A stretch of DNA of 64,000 nt, from the NCBI GenBank assembly GCA_030848925.1, contig JANFFA010000003.1:1-64000 (forward strand). The letters are read 5' to 3'. The notes below the pieces were generated by a model. That model searched no databases, was not told where the DNA came from, and was given only the letters and a program-made list of their open reading frames with translations. The DNA is from Rhodalgimonas zhirmunskyi. GTDB lineage: Bacteria > Pseudomonadota > Alphaproteobacteria > Rhodobacterales > Rhodobacteraceae. A program made the translations under genes and the position numbers. Positions 17,788-26,200 of this stretch are shown here, piece after piece; positions within the stretch are counted from its first letter, which is position 1; the number at the start of each line of letters is the position of its first letter.

Positions 17788-18399
17788 GTGGCGAATAGTT
17801 TTTCGAGAACAGTAAGCAAGCTTGCGAGTGGCATGATTGCCGCCGCTCTGGGCGTTGCTTTGTCGGCGGGCGCGGTAACGGCGCAGTCGGCTGCATATGA
17901 CTCGGTCGAAGTGGTTTCCGGCAAAGGCCGGGTGATCAAGGGCGAGGAATACATTCCAACCATCTGGGTTGACCCGGATGGCTGCGAGCATTGGGTGATG
18001 GACGATGGTGTCGAAGGCTACATGACGCCGCACGTCAACCGTCAGGGTATTCCGGTCTGCCGCCGGGGCAATGTCTGTGGTGTGATGAACTCGGACCAGT
18101 ATTTCGCGACCGACAGCGCGCGCATCTCGCCCAAGGGCAAGGCCCGCCTGCGCGAATTCTTCGCCAACACCAAGGCCCAAGCCTATATCATCGCAGGCCA
18201 CACCGACAGCCGCGCATCGGATGAATACAACATCCGCCTGTCGCAGCGCCGGGCCAATTCGGTTGCACGCATCGCTGCCGCGACCGGCGCACGTATCGCT
18301 GACGTGCGCGGCTATGGTGAGCGTATGCCCGCCGCGCCGAACTCATCCGCCGCGGGCATGGCCAAGAACCGCCGCGTCGAAATCATCTGCATCCGCTGA
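17788..18399 (+). CDS. OmpA-family peptidoglycan-binding protein with an N-terminal Cys module
   Basis: 203 residues from a GTG start (AAGGGAC lies about eight bases upstream). Signal peptide (1-33), a compact module at 59-91 (IWVDPDGCEHW to GIPVC, cysteines C66 and C91), then an OmpA-like domain (about 103-203). The latter has IIAGHTDSRASDEYN, LSQRRANSVARI and NRRVEII, the residues that grip diaminopimelate. It should tether the outer membrane or a periplasmic complex to peptidoglycan. The 59-91 module recurs in the next gene with 20 of 33 residues identical and the same Cys spacing, so the pair probably acts together. Confidence 0.85.
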   Translation: MANSFSRTVSKLASGMIAAALGVALSAGAVTAQSAAYDSVEVVSGKGRVIKGEEYIPTIWVDPDGCEHWVMDDGVEGYMTPHVNRQGIPVCRRGNVCGVMNSDQYFATDSARISPKGKARLREFFANTKAQAYIIAGHTDSRASDEYNIRLSQRRANSVARIAAATGARIADVRGYGERMPAAPNSSAAGMAKNRRVEIICIR

Positions 18400-18416
18400 T
18401 CGGAAGGACTAAAGAC

Positions 18417-18746
18417 ATGAAACTTGCAAAAGCCTTTCTGATCGTCGCCGCTTGCGGATCGCTGACGGCCTGCGCCGAAGCGGTCCTGCTGGAACATGGC
18501 CCTGTCGGCGCCGACAAGACCTATGACCGCGGATTCGACAAGAAACACCTGAGCCAGCTGCGCGCCGGTATCTGGGTTGACCCCAACGGTTGTGACCACT
18601 GGATCATCGACGATGGTGTCGAAGGATACCTCTCGGCACGGATGGACAAGTACGGCAAGCCGGTCTGCTCGGGCACGGCCCCGCCGAACGTGGCCACCGG
18701 CCCGTTCAAGGGTGGTTCGACCTCGTCTATCGGCGATCCGCTCTGA
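18417..18746 (+). CDS. Small lipoprotein sharing a Cys module with the upstream OmpA protein
   Basis: 109 residues. Lipoprotein signal with lipobox LTAC at C19, then a short linker and the module at 52-84 (IWVDPNGCDHW to GKPVC, C59 and C84), then a Gly/Ser/Pro tail. It starts 17 bases after the OmpA stop with GGAAGGA ahead of the ATG, so the two are one transcript. No named family is recognised. The invariant Cys pair 25 residues apart in both proteins suggests a disulfide in the periplasm. A hairpin at 18796 may end the transcript. Confidence 0.8.
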   Translation: MKLAKAFLIVAACGSLTACAEAVLLEHGPVGADKTYDRGFDKKHLSQLRAGIWVDPNGCDHWIIDDGVEGYLSARMDKYGKPVCSGTAPPNVATGPFKGGSTSSIGDPL

Positions 18747-18795
18747 TGCATTGCCACAGGGCAGAGCACGCTGCGCGGGCTTTGCCGAAAAAATG

Positions 18796-18824
18796 GGCCG
18801 CGAGGGGAAACCTTCGCGGCCTTC
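18796..18824 (+). terminator. Probable terminator after the lipoprotein gene
   Basis: An 11-bp stem (GGCCGCGAGGG / CCTTCGCGGCC, one G-U) with a GAAA tetraloop, 50 bases after the stop. The following TTCTGCG is a poor T-run, so efficiency is uncertain. Confidence 0.5.
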
Positions 18825-18918
18825 TGCGTTATATCTTTATGACAAACCATCAAGCGCCCTTGCGCGACACTCAATATTTAGGCACCCTTTCCTTACACAC
18901 CGCTAGATGGAGAGTTGA

Positions 18919-19974
18919 TTGGTCAGCACCGTCCTACCCCCGCCGCGCCCCGAAATGTCGTCAGCCGTGACACAGGACCCCGAAGCCCTGCACGAACAAC
19001 TGGTCGAGTTTCCCGACAACCGATTGTTGATCGAGCTTTGCGGAGAGTTTGACCGCAACCTTGCCGAGATCGAACAGAAACTGGGCGTGCAGATCCTGCG
19101 ACGGGGCAATCAGCTTGTGGTGATTGGGGATGCGACCAGCGCGGGCGAGGCAGTCACGGTTCTGAGCACCCTTTACGAACGTCTGGAAACGGGCCGCCCG
19201 GTCGAGGCCGGCGATGTCGATCGCGAATTGCGGATGGAGACGGTTGGCGGCAGCTACGCCACCGATGCGCGCACCGCCAAGGGGGATCAGCTTGAAATGT
19301 TTCGCGGCGGGCGGGTCGAGATCAAGACCCGCAAGAAAACCGTCGAACCGCGCACGGATGCGCAAAAAACCTATGTGCAGAACCTTTTCGGCAACGAGCT
19401 GGGCTTTGGTATCGGGCCTGCGGGCACCGGCAAGACCTATCTTGCCGTGGCGGTGGGCGTGAACATGTTCATCGAGGGGCATGTCGACCGGATCATCCTG
19501 TCGCGCCCGGCCGTCGAGGCGGGTGAAAAGCTGGGCTATCTGCCCGGTGACATGAAGGACAAGGTCGATCCCTACATGCAGCCGCTTTACGACGCGCTGA
19601 ATGATTTTCTGCCGGGCAAGCAACTGGCCAAGCTGATCGAGGAAAAGCGGATCGAGATCGCGCCGCTGGCCTTCATGCGGGGCCGCACCCTCGCCAATGC
19701 CTTCGTGGTGCTGGACGAGGCGCAGAACGCCACGACGATGCAGATGAAGATGTTCCTGACCCGGCTGGGCGAAGGCTCGCGCATGGTAATCACCGGCGAC
19801 CGGAGCCAGGTCGATCTGCCGCGCGGGGTGCCGTCGGGGTTGGCGGATGCGGAACGGTTGTTGTCGTCGATCCCCAACATCAGCTTCAACTATTTCACGT
19901 CGAAGGACGTGGTGCGCCATCCGCTGGTGGCCAAGATCATCGAAGCCTATGATGCGGCCGATCCGGCGAAGTGA
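18919..19974 (+). CDS. phoH: PhoH-family ATPase
   Basis: 351 residues. PhoH-like P-loop protein, probably a cytoplasmic RNA-related ATPase. A KH-like N-terminal part (LGVQILRRGNQLVVIGDA) precedes the ATPase domain: Walker A GPAGTGKT (166-173), Walker B FVVLDEAQNAT, then VITGDRSQVDLPRG. The TTG at 18919 is chosen because TGGAGAG stands ahead of it; an ATG 12 codons later (18955) lacks a ribosome site. It heads the conserved phoH-ybeY-corC-lnt order. Confidence 0.93.
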   Translation: MVSTVLPPPRPEMSSAVTQDPEALHEQLVEFPDNRLLIELCGEFDRNLAEIEQKLGVQILRRGNQLVVIGDATSAGEAVTVLSTLYERLETGRPVEAGDVDRELRMETVGGSYATDARTAKGDQLEMFRGGRVEIKTRKKTVEPRTDAQKTYVQNLFGNELGFGIGPAGTGKTYLAVAVGVNMFIEGHVDRIILSRPAVEAGEKLGYLPGDMKDKVDPYMQPLYDALNDFLPGKQLAKLIEEKRIEIAPLAFMRGRTLANAFVVLDEAQNATTMQMKMFLTRLGEGSRMVITGDRSQVDLPRGVPSGLADAERLLSSIPNISFNYFTSKDVVRHPLVAKIIEAYDAADPAK

Positions 19975-20049
19975 TCGGGGCTGGCGACGCTGCTCTCTTG
20001 CCAAGGGGTCCGCTCTGGGATACCGCCCGATCTTGTTTTGGACGGGACT

Positions 20050-20559
20050 ATGGACGCCGATATCCTGATTGAAGATGCGCGCTGGAGCGCGCTGGGCCTT
20101 GAGGCCATCGTTTCGCGCGCAAGCGGGGCGGTGGCGGCGCGGTTCGACCTGCCCGGGGATGCGGGGTTTTCCGTTCTGGCCTGTGACGATGCGCGCATCG
20201 CCGTGCTGAATGCCGAATTCCGCGACAAACCGCAGCCGACCAATGTTCTCAGCTGGCCCGAGGCCGAGCTGGCCGCCGAAGACGAGGGCGCGCGCCCTGC
20301 CCCGCCCGAGGCCGACGTGATGGGCGAGATGTTTCTTGGCGATATCGCGATTGCCTATGACACCTGCGCCCGCGAGGCCACGGAGGCGGGCAAGCCGCTG
20401 ACCGATCATGTCACCCACCTGATCGTGCACGGGCTGCTGCATTTGCTGGGGTTTGATCACCTGCGTGACGGTGATGCCACCCTGATGGAAGGGTTGGAGA
20501 CCGAAATACTTGGCAATTTGGGTCTGGCTGACCCATATTCAGAAAACCGGGCCATCTAA
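20050..20559 (+). CDS. ybeY: Endoribonuclease YbeY (rRNA maturation factor)
   Basis: 169 residues. Zn-dependent single-strand endoribonuclease needed for 16S rRNA 3' maturation and 70S quality control. The metal site HGLLHLLGFDH gives H127, H131 and H137. The motif MGEMFLGDIAIAYDT also fits. ATG 20050 is chosen over a TTG four codons upstream because GGACGGGA immediately precedes it. It lies 75 bases after phoH and 35 bases before the corC-like gene. Confidence 0.95.
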   Translation: MDADILIEDARWSALGLEAIVSRASGAVAARFDLPGDAGFSVLACDDARIAVLNAEFRDKPQPTNVLSWPEAELAAEDEGARPAPPEADVMGEMFLGDIAIAYDTCAREATEAGKPLTDHVTHLIVHGLLHLLGFDHLRDGDATLMEGLETEILGNLGLADPYSENRAI

Positions 20560-20594
20560 TCATGCCCGACCACGGCACATGTGAGAAAGGAACC

Positions 20595-21614
20595 ATGGGC
20601 GACACAACCGACGGGTCTTCTAAGGCAGCGCAGAGCGCGCAGCCCCGGCCATCCGCCCCCGCCAGACCGGCAGGGCAAGCGGCATCGCATCACCGCCCCG
20701 GATTTTTCCGGCGCATTTTCGGCGCGCGTGAAGCCGCCATGACGGGCGTCAGCGCCCCCGAAAACCACCCCGTGAACGGCGGCAGCGCCCCGGTCCTGCC
20801 CGGCATGGTCAACCTGCGACGCATGGTTGTCGAGGATGTGATGGTGCCAAAAGCCGACATTGTTTCGGTTCCCGCAACAATCACGAAGAACGATCTTGTC
20901 GAGGTTTTCCGCGAAAGCGGCCTGACGCGCATCCCGGTTTACAAGGATACGCTGGACACGCCCATCGGCATGGCGCACCTCAAGGATTTCGCGCTGCAAT
21001 ACGGGTTCGGGGCCAGCGATGCCGGGCGGTTTGCGCTGCGCAAGATGCTGCGCCCGCTACTGTTCGTGCCGCCCTCGATGCCGATCGGTGTGCTGCTGTC
21101 GAAGATGCAGCAGGACCGGCGTCACCTTGCCCTTGTGATCGACGAGTATGGCGGGGTCGACGGCTTGGTCACGATCGAGGATCTGATCGAACAGGTGATC
21201 GGCGAGATCGAGGACGAGCACGACACCGAGGAAGATCAACTGTTCAGTCAACAGGCCGATGGCACGTGGCTGGCACAGGCCAAGACGCCGCTCGATGAAT
21301 TCGAGGCGGCGGTCGGGCTTGCCCTGACCGCGCACGAGGAAGTGGACGAGGAAGAGATCGACACGCTGGGCGGGCTGGTCTTCATGCTGTCGGGCCGGGT
21401 GCCGGTGCGCGGCGAGATGATCCGCCACCCCGATGGTGTGGAGTTCGAGGTGATCGAAGCCGATCCGCGCCGGATCAAGCGGCTGCGCGTGCGCCTGCCA
21501 CAGGGTCTGGGCGGCGCAAAGGACGCGCGCCCGCCGGAGGCGGCGGGGGAGACCGCGCCGAACGCCACCCCGGCGGTCGAACTCGCGCAGACGCCCGCGG
21601 TCGACAAGGCCTGA
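20595..21614 (+). CDS. CorC/HlyC-family CBS-domain protein
   Basis: 339 residues. A low-complexity Ala/Pro N-terminus (1-45) is followed by the conserved VEDVMVPKADIVSV, two CBS domains (about 60-185) with HLALVIDEYGGVDGLVTIEDL, and a C-terminal CorC_HlyC domain (about 210-300). Members bind nucleotides and have been linked to Mg/Co efflux. An in-frame ATG exists at 20562, but ATG 20595 has GAAAGGA before it. The gene is coupled to lnt, which begins six bases after its stop. Confidence 0.9.
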   Translation: MGDTTDGSSKAAQSAQPRPSAPARPAGQAASHHRPGFFRRIFGAREAAMTGVSAPENHPVNGGSAPVLPGMVNLRRMVVEDVMVPKADIVSVPATITKNDLVEVFRESGLTRIPVYKDTLDTPIGMAHLKDFALQYGFGASDAGRFALRKMLRPLLFVPPSMPIGVLLSKMQQDRRHLALVIDEYGGVDGLVTIEDLIEQVIGEIEDEHDTEEDQLFSQQADGTWLAQAKTPLDEFEAAVGLALTAHEEVDEEEIDTLGGLVFMLSGRVPVRGEMIRHPDGVEFEVIEADPRRIKRLRVRLPQGLGGAKDARPPEAAGETAPNATPAVELAQTPAVDKA

Positions 21615-21620
21615 ACCGCA

Positions 21621-23207
21621 ATGCACGATGCTTCTCTTGCCGGCAGGTTGGAGACCCGGGCAGAGGGCAGTTTCCTGCGCCCGGTGATGGCGCTGGCGGC
21701 TTTCATGGGGGCCGTGGCAGCCCTGAGCCAAGCGCCATTCGACCTCTGGCCGCTGGGCCTGATCGGGCTGGCGGGGCTCTACCTGCTGTTTCGCGCCGCG
21801 CTGCGCCCCTTGCGGGCCTTCTGGGTCGGCTGGGCCGGGGGCGCGGGCTATTTCGCGGCGTCGATGTTCTGGATCGTGGAGCCGTTTTTCGTCGATCCAT
21901 GGCGGCACGGCTGGATGGCGCCCTTTGCGCTGGTGTTCCTGTCGGGCGGATTGGCGCTGTTCTGGGGCGGGGCCTTTGCGCTGGCCCGGCGGCTTGCCGG
22001 GGCTGACGCACGCGCCGGGGCGTTGGCGTGGATCGCGGCGCTGACGCTGGCCGAAATGGCGCGCTCTTATGTGCTGACCGGTTTTCCGTGGGGGCTTGTG
22101 GGCTATGTCTGGGCGGCGAGCCCGCTGTCACTGTTTGCGGCGTGGATCGGGCCACATGGGCTGAGCCTTGTGGCGCTGGCGGTGGCCGTGGCACTGGCGC
22201 GGCTGTTCGGGCCACGGGGGACGGGGCGCTGGCTGGCGCTGGCGGGCCTTGTCGTGGTGGCCGGGGCGTTGATCTGGGCATGGCCGCGCGCGGGCGGGCT
22301 TTATGCCGATACGCCCTCTTACACCGCGCCCGATGCCCCGGTGATCCGGCTGATCCAGCCCAACGCGGCGCAAGACCGCAAGTGGGACCCGGATCACATC
22401 ATGACCTTCTGGAAGCGGCAGTTGGAGTATACGGCGGCCGGACAGGATCGTGCGCGTCTCGACCTGATCGTCTGGCCCGAGACGGCAATCCCATGGCTGC
22501 TCGACGATGCGCAGGGCGCGTTCGACTTGATCACGCAGGCGTCGGGCGGTGTGCCTGTGGTACTGGGCCTGCGCCGGTTCGATGGGCCACGGCTGATGAA
22601 TTCGGCGGTGGTGCTTGACGCGCAGGCGCAAGTCACGGCGCTTTATGACAAGCATCACCTCGTGCCGTTTGGCGAATACGTGCCGCTGGGCGATCTGGCG
22701 GCGCGGTTCGGCATTCACGGGCTGGCGGCGGGCGAAGGCGATGGTTATTCCGCCGGGCCGGGCGCGGCGCTGCTCGATCTTCCGGGGATTGGCCCGGCAC
22801 TGCCGCTGATCTGTTACGAGGCGGTGTTTCCGCAGGATGTGAATGCCGCCCCGTCACGGCCCCGGGTGCTTTTGCAGATGACCAATGACGCGTGGTTCGG
22901 CAAGTTTTCCGGCCCCTACCAGCATTTGCAACAGGCCCGCATGCGCGCGATCGAACAGGGTCTGCCGATGATCCGGGTGGCCAACACCGGCGTTTCGGCG
23001 ATGATCGATGCACAGGGCCGCATCACCGCGCGGCTGGCGCTGAACACGGCGGGCCATATCGATGCCCCCCTGCCCCCCGCGCTTGCGCCCACTTTGTATT
23101 CCCGCACGCGCGATTGGGCCGCGCTGATCGCGGCGCTGCTGGTCTTGGTGTCGGCACGGGTCCTTGCGCGCAGAATCGCGGCGCGGCAGCCGACATCCGA
23201 CGGTTAA
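21621..23207 (+). CDS. lnt: Apolipoprotein N-acyltransferase
   Basis: 528 residues. Inner-membrane enzyme that adds the third acyl chain to the N-terminal cysteine of lipoproteins. About six N-terminal membrane helices (20-220) precede a periplasmic nitrilase domain with catalytic triad E287 (WPETAIP), K344 (YDKHHLVPFGEYVP) and C398 (LICYEAVFP), then a final helix (about 495-515). It is the last gene of the phoH run and precedes the metK riboswitch. Confidence 0.96.
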   Translation: MHDASLAGRLETRAEGSFLRPVMALAAFMGAVAALSQAPFDLWPLGLIGLAGLYLLFRAALRPLRAFWVGWAGGAGYFAASMFWIVEPFFVDPWRHGWMAPFALVFLSGGLALFWGGAFALARRLAGADARAGALAWIAALTLAEMARSYVLTGFPWGLVGYVWAASPLSLFAAWIGPHGLSLVALAVAVALARLFGPRGTGRWLALAGLVVVAGALIWAWPRAGGLYADTPSYTAPDAPVIRLIQPNAAQDRKWDPDHIMTFWKRQLEYTAAGQDRARLDLIVWPETAIPWLLDDAQGAFDLITQASGGVPVVLGLRRFDGPRLMNSAVVLDAQAQVTALYDKHHLVPFGEYVPLGDLAARFGIHGLAAGEGDGYSAGPGAALLDLPGIGPALPLICYEAVFPQDVNAAPSRPRVLLQMTNDAWFGKFSGPYQHLQQARMRAIEQGLPMIRVANTGVSAMIDAQGRITARLALNTAGHIDAPLPPALAPTLYSRTRDWAALIAALLVLVSARVLARRIAARQPTSDG

Positions 23208-23247
23208 CGCCCCGCTAATCCGCCGCACGGGCGCGTCGCTTTGCCCA

Positions 23248-23276
23248 TTGACCCGACCCGGCCAGCCCCGTAACCA
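23248..23276 (+). promoter_or_regulatory. Putative sigma-70 promoter of metK
   Basis: TTGACC (23248-23253) and TAACCA (23271-23276) with a 17-base spacer. The predicted start, about 23283, falls a few bases before the riboswitch begins, so the aptamer would be at the extreme 5' end of the mRNA. Confidence 0.6.
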
Positions 23277-23289
23277 AGGCAGCATTCCT

Positions 23290-23335
23290 GTCACAACGGC
23301 TTCCTGGCGTGGCGGGTTAACACCAATGGAGCACT
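23290..23335 (+). promoter_or_regulatory. SAM/SAH riboswitch controlling metK translation
   Basis: The sequence GTCACAACGGCTTCCTGGCG (23290-23309), then TGGC, a variable GGGTTAACAC loop and CAATGGAGCAC (23324-23334), matches the Rhodobacterales SAM/SAH riboswitch. Stem P1 is GTCAC (23290-23294) with GTGGC (23309-23313). The pseudoknot pairs the CTTCC region (23300-23304) with GGAG (23328-23331), which is the metK ribosome site 8 bases before the ATG. Ligand binding should hide the site and lower SAM synthetase output. The class is known; the match here is by eye. Confidence 0.92.
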
Positions 23336-23339
23336 TCTC

Positions 23340-24506
23340 ATGTCACGCAAGAATTTCATTTTCACCTCGGAATCCGTGTCCGAGGGTCATCCGGATAAGG
23401 TCTGCGACCGGATCTCCGATGCTGTTCTCGATGCCTTTCTCACCGCAGATCCCTATGCCCGCGTGGCCTGCGAAACCCTTGCCACCACCGACCGCGTGGT
23501 GATCGGCGGCGAAGTGCGCGGCCCGGCGTCGGTGCTGCAACGCGTCGAAGAGATCGCCCGCGAGTGCGTCAAGGATATCGGCTACGAGCAAAAGGGCTTT
23601 CACTGGGCCAACATGCAGGTCGACAATTACCTGCATGCGCAGTCGAGCGATATTGCACAGGGCGTGGATGCGTCCGGCAACAAGGACGAAGGCGCTGGCG
23701 ATCAGGGCATCATGTTCGGCTATGCCTGTGATGAAACCGAGGCGCTGATGCCCGCACCGATCCTTTATGCGCACAAGATCCTGCGCCGTCTGGCCGAGGT
23801 GCGCAAAAACGGGACCGAACCAGCGCTTGGACCGGATGCCAAGTCACAGCTTTCGATCCGTTACGAGGATGGCAAGCCGGTCGAGGCGACCTCGATCGTG
23901 CTGTCGACCCAGCATGTCGATGCATCGCTGACATCGGCGGATGTGCGTGACATCGTCGAACCCTATATCCGCGAGATCCTCCCCGAAGGGTGGATCACCG
24001 ACGGCACGATCTGGCACGTGAACCCGACCGGCAAGTTCGTGATCGGCGGGCCGGATGGCGACGCGGGCCTGACCGGTCGCAAGATCATCGTCGACACCTA
24101 TGGTGGCGCGGCCCCGCATGGCGGCGGCGCGTTCTCCGGCAAGGATCCGACCAAGGTCGACCGCTCGGCCGCCTATGCCGCGCGCTATCTGGCCAAGAAC
24201 GTGGTCGCCGCCGGGCTGGCGCAACGCTGCACGCTGCAGCTGTCCTATGCCATCGGCGTGGCCGAGCCGCAGTCGGTCTTCGTTGAAACCCACGGCACTG
24301 GCGAAGTGGCGGACGAGGCGATCGAACGCGCGGTACGCGGCGCGATGAGCCTGACCCCGCGCGGCATCCGCGAGACGCTGGGCCTCAACAAGCCGATCTT
24401 CCAGCGCACCGCCGCCTATGGCCATTTCGGCCGCGAACCGGACGAGCAAGGCGGGTTCAGCTGGGAAAAGACCGATCTGGTCGAGGCGCTGAAAGCCGCG
24501 GTCTGA
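23340..24506 (+). CDS. metK: S-adenosylmethionine synthetase
   Basis: 388 residues. Makes S-adenosylmethionine from methionine and ATP as a cytoplasmic homotetramer. N-terminal [20 protein letters not shown], the loop [12 protein letters not shown], and the phosphate motif [16 protein letters not shown] are present, covering all three family domains. Its mRNA carries a SAM/SAH riboswitch that sequesters its ribosome site, and a strong terminator follows, so it is a self-contained feedback unit. Confidence 0.98.
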   Translation: MSRKNFIFTSESVSEGHPDKVCDRISDAVLDAFLTADPYARVACETLATTDRVVIGGEVRGPASVLQRVEEIARECVKDIGYEQKGFHWANMQVDNYLHAQSSDIAQGVDASGNKDEGAGDQGIMFGYACDETEALMPAPILYAHKILRRLAEVRKNGTEPALGPDAKSQLSIRYEDGKPVEATSIVLSTQHVDASLTSADVRDIVEPYIREILPEGWITDGTIWHVNPTGKFVIGGPDGDAGLTGRKIIVDTYGGAAPHGGGAFSGKDPTKVDRSAAYAARYLAKNVVAAGLAQRCTLQLSYAIGVAEPQSVFVETHGTGEVADEAIERAVRGAMSLTPRGIRETLGLNKPIFQRTAAYGHFGREPDEQGGFSWEKTDLVEALKAAV

Positions 24507-24524
24507 ACGCTGTCGAATATCTGC

Positions 24525-24566
24525 AAAAGGCCCCGCACAGGATAAGCACCCTGCGGGGCCTTTTTT
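24525..24566 (+). terminator. Rho-independent terminator of metK
   Basis: A perfect 13-bp stem, AAAAGGCCCCGCA / TGCGGGGCCTTTT, followed by TT and then CG. The 14-base loop has a small inner CAGG/CCTG pairing. It begins 18 bases after the stop. Confidence 0.93.
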
Positions 24567-24639
24567 CGTAGCGTCACCCGGTTTTCAACTAGCCACCGGC
24601 GACCGGCCTCGCCATGCTGCGGGCAAGGAGGAGACACGC

Positions 24640-25269
24640 ATGATATTTTACGACTGTTCCACGGCGCCCAGCCCGCGCCGGGCGCGCATTTTCATCGCCG
24701 AGAAAGGGTTGGAGATCGAGACGCGCGAAATCTCTATCGCGCAGGGCGAACAGCGTGCGCCGGATTTCCTTGCCATCAATCCGCGCGCGACACTGCCTGT
24801 GCTGATCACCGAGGCGGGCCACACGCTGAGCGAAAATGTGGCGATCGCCACCTACCTCGAAGCGCTTCACCCCGAGCCGCCACTCTTGGGCCGCAATCCC
24901 GAGGAAAAGGGCCAGGTGGCGATGTGGAACGCGATTGCCGAAGGGCAAGGCGGCATGGCCATCGCCGAAGCGTTTCGCAACGCGCACCCGGCGATGAAAG
25001 GCCGCGCCCTGCCCGGCCCGCTCGATCTGGACCAGATCCCCGAATTGGCAGAGCGCGGGCTGAAACGGGCGGCGGCGTTTTTCGAGTTGCTCGAGGCGCG
25101 GTTGGCCGAAAGCCCCTATCTGGCGGGTGACGTGTTCACACTGGCCGACATCACCGCCTATGTGTTCACCGATTTCGCCCGTGTCATCAAAATGCGGCCG
25201 CGCGAAGACCAGCCCCACCTGCGCGCCTGGGCCGAGAAACTGGCAGCTCGGCCCAGCATTTCACTCTGA
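24640..25269 (+). CDS. Glutathione S-transferase family protein
   Basis: 209 residues. Thioredoxin-fold N-terminal domain (1-80) with the cis-proline motif ATLPVLI and the gamma-Glu-contacting LSENVAIATYLE, then an all-helical C-terminal domain with LAGDVFTLADITAYVF. The first strand DCSTAPSPRRAR offers Ser in the catalytic position instead of Tyr. The natural electrophile is unknown. GCAAGGAGGAG precedes the ATG. It lies after the metK terminator and is followed by trmB at 65 bases. Confidence 0.9.
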   Translation: MIFYDCSTAPSPRRARIFIAEKGLEIETREISIAQGEQRAPDFLAINPRATLPVLITEAGHTLSENVAIATYLEALHPEPPLLGRNPEEKGQVAMWNAIAEGQGGMAIAEAFRNAHPAMKGRALPGPLDLDQIPELAERGLKRAAAFFELLEARLAESPYLAGDVFTLADITAYVFTDFARVIKMRPREDQPHLRAWAEKLAARPSISL

Positions 25270-25334
25270 GTGGCACATCCCGTCTTGTACACCCCGGCTT
25301 GCACCAAAGGCCCGGCCCGGCTACATCCCCGGCC

Positions 25335-26048
25335 ATGACTGATGAACAGCACCCCTCGGGCGCCCCGTGGCGCAATTTCTATGGCCGCTTCAAGGGCAAG
25401 GCCCTGCGTAAATCGCAGGAGGCCTGGCTTGACGAAGACCTTGGCCGCCTGTCGCCCGGCCCGGTCGGATGGGAAGAAAACCCAGAGCGCACCCCGCTCG
25501 ACCTCAACGCGCTTTTCGGGGGCCGCGACACTTGGCTGGAAGTGGGATTTGGCGGCGGTGAGCACCTCGTGCATCAGGCGCAACAAAACCCGGATGTCGG
25601 CATCATCGGGGCCGAGCCCTATATCAACGGCGTGGCGATGCTTCTGGGCAAAATCCGCGACGCGGAGGCCGATAACATCCGCATCCATCCCGGCGATGCG
25701 CGCGACTTGATGGATGTGCTGCCCGAAGCCTCGATCTCGCGCGCGTTCCTGCTCTATCCCGACCCCTGGCCGAAAAAGCGCCATCACCGCCGCCGTTTCG
25801 TGACGCCCGAACACCTCGAACCGCTGGCGCGGGTGATGAAACCCGGTGCGATCCTGCGGGTGGCGACGGATATTCCCGATTACGTGCGCCAGACGCTGGA
25901 AGAGGTGCCGAAATCCGGGTTCGACTGGCTCGCCGAACGCCCCGCCGACTGGCGCGTTGCGTGGGACGACTGGATTTCGACCCGCTACGAGCAAAAGGCG
26001 CTGCGCGAGGGCCGGGTGCCGCATTACCTGACGTTCCGCAGGCGGTAG
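25335..26048 (+). CDS. trmB: tRNA (guanine-N7-)-methyltransferase
   Basis: 237 residues. Methylates G46 of tRNA variable loops with SAM. SAM-binding motif WLEVGFGGGEHL, then GAEPYINGVAMLL, and the family signature LLYPDPWPKKRHHRRRFV. The C-terminus has STRYEQKALREGR. ATG 25335 starts the family N-terminus; there is no strong ribosome site. Repeat copies E and F follow, ahead of the convergent fabI. Confidence 0.95.
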   Translation: MTDEQHPSGAPWRNFYGRFKGKALRKSQEAWLDEDLGRLSPGPVGWEENPERTPLDLNALFGGRDTWLEVGFGGGEHLVHQAQQNPDVGIIGAEPYINGVAMLLGKIRDAEADNIRIHPGDARDLMDVLPEASISRAFLLYPDPWPKKRHHRRRFVTPEHLEPLARVMKPGAILRVATDIPDYVRQTLEEVPKSGFDWLAERPADWRVAWDDWISTRYEQKALREGRVPHYLTFRRR

Positions 26049-26061
26049 ATGCGGCTTTATT

Positions 26062-26084
26062 GAGTATTTTCAGAAAAATGAAAG
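26062..26084 (+). repeat. Intergenic repeat, copy E (partial)
   Basis: TGAGTATTTTCAGAAAAATG and AAA right after trmB, in its direction. It has only the AGTATTT and ATGAA-like part without the GC hairpin. Confidence 0.5.
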
Positions 26085-26110
26085 GGACGGCGGGTCATAT
26101 TGGCGCGCCG

Positions 26111-26141
26111 TGCTCTCTTTTATGGCCATAAATACCCCCAT
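26111..26141 (-). repeat. Intergenic repeat, copy F
   Basis: On the minus strand: TGGGGGTATTTATGGCCATA, then AAAGAGAGCA, just beyond the fabI stop and in fabI's direction. With copy E it forms a tail-to-tail pair in the 152-base trmB-fabI gap. It contains the palindrome TTTATGGCCATAAA. Confidence 0.55.
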
Positions 26142-26200
26142 CCCACGGCAAACACGCGCGCGCCGGACAGGGCGGCGCGGGCCCGTGGGATCAGGTCGAT

